Source of the DNA: Actinomadura oligospora ATCC 43269
GTDB taxonomy: Bacteria > Actinomycetota > Actinomycetes > Streptosporangiales > Streptosporangiaceae
Assembly (NCBI RefSeq): GCF_000518265.1
Contig: NZ_JADG01000018.1
Span: 1-64,000 of the forward strand
Direction of reading: 5' to 3'
Length of the DNA stretch: 64,000 nt
Positions 59,075 to 64,000 of the stretch are shown here, one piece after another; the first letter of the stretch is position 1; each line of letters begins with the position of its first letter. A model generated the notes under the pieces. That model saw only the letters and a list, made by a program, of their open reading frames with translations. It had not been told where the DNA came from and ran no database searches. A program made the position numbers and the translations under genes.

Positions 59075-59755
59075 TCACCCGGGAACGTGAGGTGTGCCGT
59101 CCCGCATCGCGGGGAAGCGGTGGCGGGCGGCGGTGGTGCCGCGGGTCATGCGGGTGATGTCGGCCTCGGGCAGGGTCTCGGTGTCGTCGTCGATGACGAC
59201 CTCCCAGCGGCAGTGCGGGACGCGTCCGGCGGGGTTCCGGGGCGGACGGTGGACGGGCCGGATGCGCGCCTTCGGGTTCACGGCCTGCGCGGTGATGTCG
59301 AACGTGCCGTCCTCGATGGTGTGGCACATGCCCGTGACCGAGCGTTCGCCGAACGGCTCGACGTCGAGCAGCGCGCCGCACGAGCGGAGCTGGAAGAACC
59401 CGTGGGTCTCGTCGATCAGCTCGTACTCGACGTCCATGTAGTGCTGGGCGAATCCGGGGTCGAGCTGCAGCACCTTGAAGATGGCCGAGACGCCGTCGCC
59501 CTCGATCCGCATGATCTCGCGGATGCGCTGCGTGTAGATCGGGCTCGCGCCCTTCCACTCCTCGATGGCGATCTCCTCGACGGCCTCCTGCCCGTAGCGG
59601 AGGCCGACGGCGGTCAGGCAGGAGCGGTCGAGCAGGTGGACGATCAGCGCGTACTCGCGGACGAGCCGGACGAGCGCCTCCCGCGACAGGTCCTCGAAGC
59701 GGAAACCGGGGTCGAAGTCGCCCGAATAGTCCGTGCGGTACTTGCGTTCGGTCAT
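59075..59755 (-). CDS. Uncharacterised protein divergent from the aldehyde dehydrogenase
   Basis: The 226-residue protein has a helical first half (VREYALIVHLLDRSCLTAVG, AVEEIAIEEWKGASPIYTQR) and a Cys-containing second half (FQLRSCGALLDVEPFG and MCHTIEDGTFDI), ending in a basic tail. I do not recognise the family with certainty. The start lies 15 bp from the perfect TetR operator that overlaps the divergent aldehyde dehydrogenase start, so it should be in the same regulon. Role in the lipid oxidation pathway is inferred only from this. Confidence 0.7.
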   Translation of the reverse strand: MTERKYRTDYSGDFDPGFRFEDLSREALVRLVREYALIVHLLDRSCLTAVGLRYGQEAVEEIAIEEWKGASPIYTQRIREIMRIEGDGVSAIFKVLQLDPGFAQHYMDVEYELIDETHGFFQLRSCGALLDVEPFGERSVTGMCHTIEDGTFDITAQAVNPKARIRPVHRPPRNPAGRVPHCRWEVVIDDDTETLPEADITRMTRGTTAARHRFPAMRDGTPHVPG

Positions 59756-59769
59756 GGCCTGAAATGTAG

Positions 59770-59787
59770 TCTGGACAGGTGTCCAGA
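59770..59787. promoter_or_regulatory. Perfect TetR operator at the aldehyde dehydrogenase start
   Basis: TCTGGACA-GG-TGTCCAGA is a perfect inverted repeat of 8-bp arms. The GTG start codon (59779) begins at position 10 of the site, as at tetR. It lies between two divergent starts, so one site can control both genes. Confidence 0.85.
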
Positions 59788-61254
59788 ACAACCGATCGCT
59801 TGTTCGGTAACGCCCCCTCTCCCCTCCTCCTGGACGGCCGTCTCGTCCCCGGCTCCGGCGGCGCGTTCGACACCGTCGATCCCGCGACGGGCCAGGTCAT
59901 CGGGCAGGCCGCCGACGCCACCGCCGACGATCTCGACCAGGCGCTGACCGCCGCGCGGCGCGCGTTCGACGCGTCCGGCTGGTCGTCCGATGTGAAGTTC
60001 CGGGCCCACTGCCTGCGGCAACTCCGGGACGCCCTGCGACGCCACTCCGACGAACTGCGCGAAATGACCATCAGCGAAGCGGGCGCACCGCGCTTCCTGA
60101 CGTTCGGTGCGCAGCTCGACGCCCCGGTCGCGGACCTCGGCTGGTTCGCCGACCTCGCCGAGTCCTACGCCTGGGAGACCGACCTCGGACGCGCCGAGCC
60201 GATGGGCATGGCGTCGCACCGGCGGATCGTCCGGGAACCGGCCGGGGTCGTCGCGGCGATCACGCCGTGGAACTTCCCGCACCAGATCAACCTGGCGAAG
60301 GTCGGCCCGGCGCTGGCGGCGGGCAACACCGTCGTGCTGAAACCCGCGCCGGACACGCCTTGGTGCGCGGCGGCGCTCGGCGTGCTCGCGGCCACCGAGA
60401 CCGACCTTCCACCCGGCGTGCTGAACGTGGTCACATCGTCCGACCACGCGATCGGCGCGCGCCTCGCCGCGGACGAGCGCGTCGACCTGGTCTCGTTCAC
60501 CGGCTCGACCGACACCGGACGGGCCGTCATGGCGTCCGCCGCGACGACGTTGAAGCGGGTGTTCCTGGAGCTCGGCGGCAAGTCCGCGTTCATCGTGCTG
60601 GACGACGCGGACCTCAGGGCGGCCTGCTCGTACGCGGCGTTCGCGGGCGTCACGCACGCCGGACAGGGCTGCGCGATCACCACGCGCGTCCTCGTCCCGC
60701 GCGACCGGTACGACGAGGCCGCCGCGATCATGGCGAAGACGCTGACGCGGCTCGGGCCGGGCGATCCGTCCGACGACGGGACGATCTGCGGGCCTCTGAT
60801 CTCGGCGCGGCAGCGCGACCGGGTCGAGGCGTACCTGCGGCTCGCGCTCGACGAGGGCGGCGCGTTCGCGTGCGGTGGCGGACGTCCCGACCGCGACGGC
60901 GGCTTCTGGATCGAGCCGACGCTGGTCACGGGCCTGACGAACGACAGCCGCACCGCGCGCGAGGAGATCTTCGGGCCGGTGCTGGTGCTGCTGCCGCACG
61001 ACGGTGACGACGACGCCGTCCGGATCGCGAACGACTCACCGTTCGGGCTCTCCGGCGCGGTGCACGGAAGTCCGGAGCGCTCGAACGCGGTCGCCGCGCG
61101 CCTCCGCACCGGGACGGTCAGCGTGAACGGCGGCGTCTGGTACGGCGCGGACGTCCCGTTCGGTGGATACAAGCAGTCCGGAATCGGCCGCGAGATGGGC
61201 GTGGCCGGGTTCGAGGAGTACCTGGAGACCAAGGCGATCGCCGAAGGGGCGTGA
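59779..61254 (+). CDS. Aldehyde dehydrogenase (Rv0768/AldA-like)
   Basis: The 491-residue protein has ITPWNFPHQINLAKVGPALAAGN, the catalytic Glu in FLELGGKSAFIV, the catalytic Cys in HAGQGCAITTR, and a GPVLVLLPHDGD region. It oxidises an aldehyde with NAD(P); substrate unknown. The start is GTG within the TetR operator, giving VSRTTDR, so no ribosome-binding site is available and translation is probably leaderless. It heads the four-gene operon matching Rv0768-Rv0771. Confidence 0.94.
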   Translation: MSRTTDRLFGNAPSPLLLDGRLVPGSGGAFDTVDPATGQVIGQAADATADDLDQALTAARRAFDASGWSSDVKFRAHCLRQLRDALRRHSDELREMTISEAGAPRFLTFGAQLDAPVADLGWFADLAESYAWETDLGRAEPMGMASHRRIVREPAGVVAAITPWNFPHQINLAKVGPALAAGNTVVLKPAPDTPWCAAALGVLAATETDLPPGVLNVVTSSDHAIGARLAADERVDLVSFTGSTDTGRAVMASAATTLKRVFLELGGKSAFIVLDDADLRAACSYAAFAGVTHAGQGCAITTRVLVPRDRYDEAAAIMAKTLTRLGPGDPSDDGTICGPLISARQRDRVEAYLRLALDEGGAFACGGGRPDRDGGFWIEPTLVTGLTNDSRTAREEIFGPVLVLLPHDGDDDAVRIANDSPFGLSGAVHGSPERSNAVAARLRTGTVSVNGGVWYGADVPFGGYKQSGIGREMGVAGFEEYLETKAIAEGA

Positions 61255-62006
61255 CGATGGGCGACACGATGGGACGGTTCGAGGGAAAGGTCGCGATCGT
61301 CACCGGCGCGGCGGGCGGGATCGGCGCGGCCTACGCGCGGGCGCTCGCCGCCGAGGGCGCGTCGGTCGTCGTCGCCGACGTGAACGACGCGGGCCAGGAC
61401 GTCGCGGACGAGATCAAGGGCCTGTTCGTCCACGCGGACGTGTCGGACCCGGCGTCCGTCCAGGCCATGACCGACGCGACCGCCGAGCACTTCGGCGGCG
61501 TCGACCTGCTGGTCAACAACGCCGCGATCTTCGGGACGATGAGGCTCGACTTCCTGTTCACCGTCGACTGGGACTACTACAAGCGGTTCATGGCGGTGAA
61601 CATGGACGGCGCGCTGCTCTGCACCCGCGCGGTCATCCCGCACATGCAGGCGCGCGGCGGAGGCGCGATCGTGAACCAGTCGTCCACGGCGGCCTGGCAG
61701 TACTCCGGGTTCTACGGCCTGGCGAAGGTCGGCGTGAACGGCCTGACGCAGCAGCTCGCGCACGAGCTCGGCTCGATGGGCATCCGGGTGAACGCGATCG
61801 CGCCCGGCCCGACCGACACCGAGGCGAACCGGACCGTCGTCCCGGGGACCATGGTGCAGAAGATCGTCCGGGACCGCCTCGCCCTCAAGCGCATGGGCAC
61901 CCCCGAGGACCTGACCGGCATGTGCCTGTTCCTCCTCTCGGACGAGGCGCGCTGGATCACCGGGCAGATCATCAACGTGGACGGCGGCGAGGTGTTCCGG
62001 GCATGA
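61251..62006 (+). CDS. Short-chain dehydrogenase (Rv0769-like)
   Basis: The 251-residue SDR has TGAAGGIGAAYARAL, NNAAIFG, Ser in VNQSSTAAWQYSG, Tyr/Lys in YGLAKVGVNG, and the end GQIINVDGGEVFRA. It probably oxidises a hydroxyl group on the pathway intermediate. GTG overlaps the aldehyde dehydrogenase stop; an ATG two codons on is an alternative start. It is second in the operon. Confidence 0.94.
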   Translation: MTMGDTMGRFEGKVAIVTGAAGGIGAAYARALAAEGASVVVADVNDAGQDVADEIKGLFVHADVSDPASVQAMTDATAEHFGGVDLLVNNAAIFGTMRLDFLFTVDWDYYKRFMAVNMDGALLCTRAVIPHMQARGGGAIVNQSSTAAWQYSGFYGLAKVGVNGLTQQLAHELGSMGIRVNAIAPGPTDTEANRTVVPGTMVQKIVRDRLALKRMGTPEDLTGMCLFLLSDEARWITGQIINVDGGEVFRA

Positions 62007-62839
62007 CGGTCGGCTTCGTCGGACTCGGCCAGATGGGCGCGCCCATGGCGAAACACCTGGTCAAGCGCGGTCTCATCGTCTACGACACCCGGCCCGAGGC
62101 CCTCGCGCCACTCGTCGCCGAAGGCGCGAGAGCGGCGGCCGACATCACCGAACTGGCCGCCGAATCAGACCTCGTCTCGGTCATGGTCCGGGACGACGCG
62201 CAGGTGAACGAGGTCGCCGCCGAAGCCCTCCCCGCGATGCGGCCGGGCGGCGTCCTGGCGATCCACTCCACGATCCGCGCCCGCACGGCCGAGGACCTCG
62301 CCGCCCGCTCCGACACCGTCCACGTCGTGGACGCGCCGGTCAGCGGCGGTTTCATGGGCGCGGCGGACGGCACCCTCGCCGTCATGGTCGGCGGCTCGGA
62401 CGAGGCGTTCGACGCGTGCCGCGAACCGTTCGGCGCGTGGGCCGACCTCGTCCTGCACATGGGTCCGATCGGGGCCGGAACCCGGACAAAACTGGCCCGC
62501 AACCTGCTGCATTTCACCGCGTTCACGGCGGCGGCCGAGGCGCAGCGGCTCGCCGAGGCGTCGGGCGTGTCGCTGCGGAAGCTCGCCCGGATCGTCCGGC
62601 ACACGGACGCGATCACCGGCGGCGCGGGCTCCATCATGCTGCGCCCCACGACCGCTCCCCTCGCGGGCGACGACCCCTTGCGACCGATCCTCGACCACGT
62701 CCGCGCGCTCGGCGAGAAGGACCTGACGTTCGCCCTCGAACTCGCCGCCGAGCTGGACGTCGACACCCCGCTCGCCCGCCTCGCCCTGGCCCGCCTCGCG
62801 ACCGGCCTCGGCCTCGCCCCGGAGGACCACGATGGATGA
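62003..62839 (+). CDS. Beta-hydroxyacid dehydrogenase, HIBADH family (Rv0770-like)
   Basis: The 278-residue protein has GFVGLGQMGAPMAKHL (NAD binding), DAPVSGGFMGAADGTLAVMVGG (substrate loop), and KLARNLLHF with the catalytic lysine. Family members oxidise 3-hydroxyacids such as 3-hydroxyisobutyrate. The ATG overlaps the SDR stop (ATGA) and the end overlaps the next gene by 8 bp, so the operon is tightly coupled. Confidence 0.93.
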   Translation: MTVGFVGLGQMGAPMAKHLVKRGLIVYDTRPEALAPLVAEGARAAADITELAAESDLVSVMVRDDAQVNEVAAEALPAMRPGGVLAIHSTIRARTAEDLAARSDTVHVVDAPVSGGFMGAADGTLAVMVGGSDEAFDACREPFGAWADLVLHMGPIGAGTRTKLARNLLHFTAFTAAAEAQRLAEASGVSLRKLARIVRHTDAITGGAGSIMLRPTTAPLAGDDPLRPILDHVRALGEKDLTFALELAAELDVDTPLARLALARLATGLGLAPEDHDG

Positions 62840-63200
62840 ACGCCGCGCCCGCGGCCTGGCCAGAATGCGCGAGGTCTACGGCTGGGAGGTCGGCGACGCG
62901 CCGGGCGACTTCTTCGGCATCACCGTGGACCACCTCTTCGGCGACATCTGGACGCGTCCGGGCCTGTCCCTCCGCGACCGGCGTCTCCTCCTCATCGGCA
63001 TGCTCGCAGGTCAGGGCCTCAACGACGTCCTGGACATCCAGATCCCGGCGGCCCTGGAGAGCGGCGACCTCACCCCGGACGAACTCCGCGAGACCGCCAT
63101 CTTCCTGACGCACTACATCGGCTGGCCGCTCGGCTCCAGGCTGGCGGTGCAGGTCGACACCCTTGTCGCCAAAAGACAGAAACACCAAGCCTCCGAGTAA
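62832..63200 (+). CDS. Carboxymuconolactone decarboxylase family protein (Rv0771-like)
   Basis: The 122-residue protein has the helical CMD fold, with LSLRDRRLLLIGMLAGQGLND and ELRETAIFLTHYIGWPLGSR. It lacks the CxxC of the AhpD branch, so peroxidase activity is unlikely. In this locus it could act on a lactone or beta-keto acid. It is last in the operon of the aldehyde dehydrogenase and ends 57 bp before the lipoprotein gene. Confidence 0.92.
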   Translation: MDERRARGLARMREVYGWEVGDAPGDFFGITVDHLFGDIWTRPGLSLRDRRLLLIGMLAGQGLNDVLDIQIPAALESGDLTPDELRETAIFLTHYIGWPLGSRLAVQVDTLVAKRQKHQASE

Positions 63201-63256
63201 GGAGAACCTCACCGTACAAACCAGAACGAAAGGAGCGTCCCGGGCGTCCAAGGCCC

Positions 63257-64000
63257 ATGCGTGCCCTGGCTTGTGGTTCCGCGCTCATGGCCGCGACGCT
63301 CACCCTGACGGCCTGCGCCTCCTCGCCGATCCGTTCCGGCCCCCTGCGGCCTCCACCGCTCAAGCTCGTGGCCTACGACTCGTGCGACGCGCTCCTGCAC
63401 GACCTGCGCGAGTCGGCTCCACAGACCCCGGGTCCGGTCGCCCCGCAGCCACCAGGCAGAGTTGAAGTCCCTGATGGGACGGGCGACGCCTACGCCGCCG
63501 CACCCGCCCCCAACGGTCCCGCGCACTCCGGCACCAACACCTACGAGCCCGACGCGGACGAGCCCGACACCGTGAAGACGGACGGCCGCCGCATCGTCAC
63601 GCTCGCGGGAAACCGGCTCCACATCATCGATGCCGCGAGCCGGACGCTCACCGCGCGCCTGTCCCTGCCGGAGGCGCAGCCCGGCTCGTTCACCGGGCAC
63701 GACGGCCAACTGCTGCTCAGCGGCGACCGCGCGCTGGTGATCTCCTCACGGACCCTGTTCCCGCCACCCGGCGTCATCACGCCACGCGCCTCCACACCCG
63801 ACACCATGCCGCCCCGGCCACGCGTCCAGACGATCCTCACGCTGGTCGATCTGCCCGGAATCCCGAAGGTCGTCGGGACGATGACCGTGAACGGCTCGTA
63901 CGTGGACGCCCGGCAGACCGGCTCGACGATCCGGCTCGTCGTCCGCTCAACGCCGAGCGTGGCCGTCCCCCTGAGCACACCGCAGAACCAACCGCGCGAC
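63257..64000 (+). CDS. Secreted beta-propeller-domain lipoprotein (partial)
   Basis: The frame starts MRALACGSALMAATLTLTAC with a lipobox (LTAC) and continues past the right edge (248 codons visible). After KLVAYDSCDALLHDLRESA it has a Pro-rich linker and then GTNTYEPDADEPDTVKTDG, TLAGNRLHIID and LSGDRALVIS. These are typical of the secreted 'beta-propeller domain' proteins (PF09826). Ligand unknown. It is downstream of the Rv0771-like gene but probably an independent unit. Confidence 0.85.
   Translation, partial: MRALACGSALMAATLTLTACASSPIRSGPLRPPPLKLVAYDSCDALLHDLRESAPQTPGPVAPQPPGRVEVPDGTGDAYAAAPAPNGPAHSGTNTYEPDADEPDTVKTDGRRIVTLAGNRLHIIDAASRTLTARLSLPEAQPGSFTGHDGQLLLSGDRALVISSRTLFPPPGVITPRASTPDTMPPRPRVQTILTLVDLPGIPKVVGTMTVNGSYVDARQTGSTIRLVVRSTPSVAVPLSTPQNQPRD

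Noticed and set aside
1..64000. CRISPR arrays, complete insertion sequences with transposase, complete prophage
   Set aside because: No regularly spaced repeats, transposase, or phage structural genes were found anywhere in the window.

Overview
The window is about 72 percent G+C and carries housekeeping genes in the order usual for actinobacteria, so it is a chromosomal segment of a high-GC actinomycete. The AbaA/WhiJ-type regulatory trio, the SMC and ribosomal operons and the general gene content fit the Streptosporangiales (an Actinomadura-like organism). That placement is inference, because no 16S gene is present.

Left part (1 to about 45 kb): a long, mostly minus-strand core. It runs from the end of a mobile element that interrupts yifB (1-285), through dprA, DUF2469-rnhB, lepB, rplS-trmD-rimM, khpA-rpsP, ffh, glnD-glnB-amtB, ftsY, a small globin/flavohaemoglobin/DivIVA/GH16 group, smc, acyP, mutM-rnc, rpmF-DUF177, coaD, a lone transpeptidase, rsmD, a HEAT-repeat gene with a cysteine-ended leader peptide, an MFS pump, recG, a DAK2 protein, rpmB, thiD, thiL, an Lrp-type domain, DUF3515 and an ABC-F gene. 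These genes serve translation, protein export, nitrogen sensing, chromosome maintenance, DNA repair and thiamine synthesis. Departures from the usual order are the broken and apparently inverted yifB-dprA pair with no yraN beside it, a repeat-filled gap between rnhB and lepB, and the separation of smc from ftsY.

Right part (about 44.7 to 63.2 kb): a sterol or lipid oxidation locus matching the gene order of Mycobacterium tuberculosis Rv0763c-Rv0771 (ferredoxin, CYP51, SDR, CYP123-type P450, TetR, then divergent aldehyde dehydrogenase, SDR, HIBADH-type dehydrogenase and carboxymuconolactone decarboxylase). Here the two halves are 10.4 kb apart. A palindromic site shared by the tetR start and the aldehyde dehydrogenase start shows they still form one regulon. 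In both cases the GTG start codon lies inside the operator.

The 10.4 kb between the halves is accessory DNA. It holds a frameshifted AAA/PD-(D/E)XK gene, an HTH/DUF397/RsbW-like regulatory set, a small secreted protein with a repeated Gly-Gly-Phe motif, the 3' stub of an ATP-grasp RiPP maturase joined to an intact methyltransferase, and three tRNA genes. Two of the tRNAs have leucine anticodons but short class I variable loops. An imperfect direct repeat of the tRNA-Tyr 3' region marks the ATP-grasp truncation point.

The most notable items are: the class I 'leucine-anticodon' tRNAs; the ABC-F resistance-type gene preceded by a 7-codon leader (MGSLIFL) and a long inverted repeat; the start-codon-overlapping TetR operators; a short element inserted in the CTAG of stop codons; and the leaderless cysteine-type leader peptide upstream of the HEAT-repeat gene.
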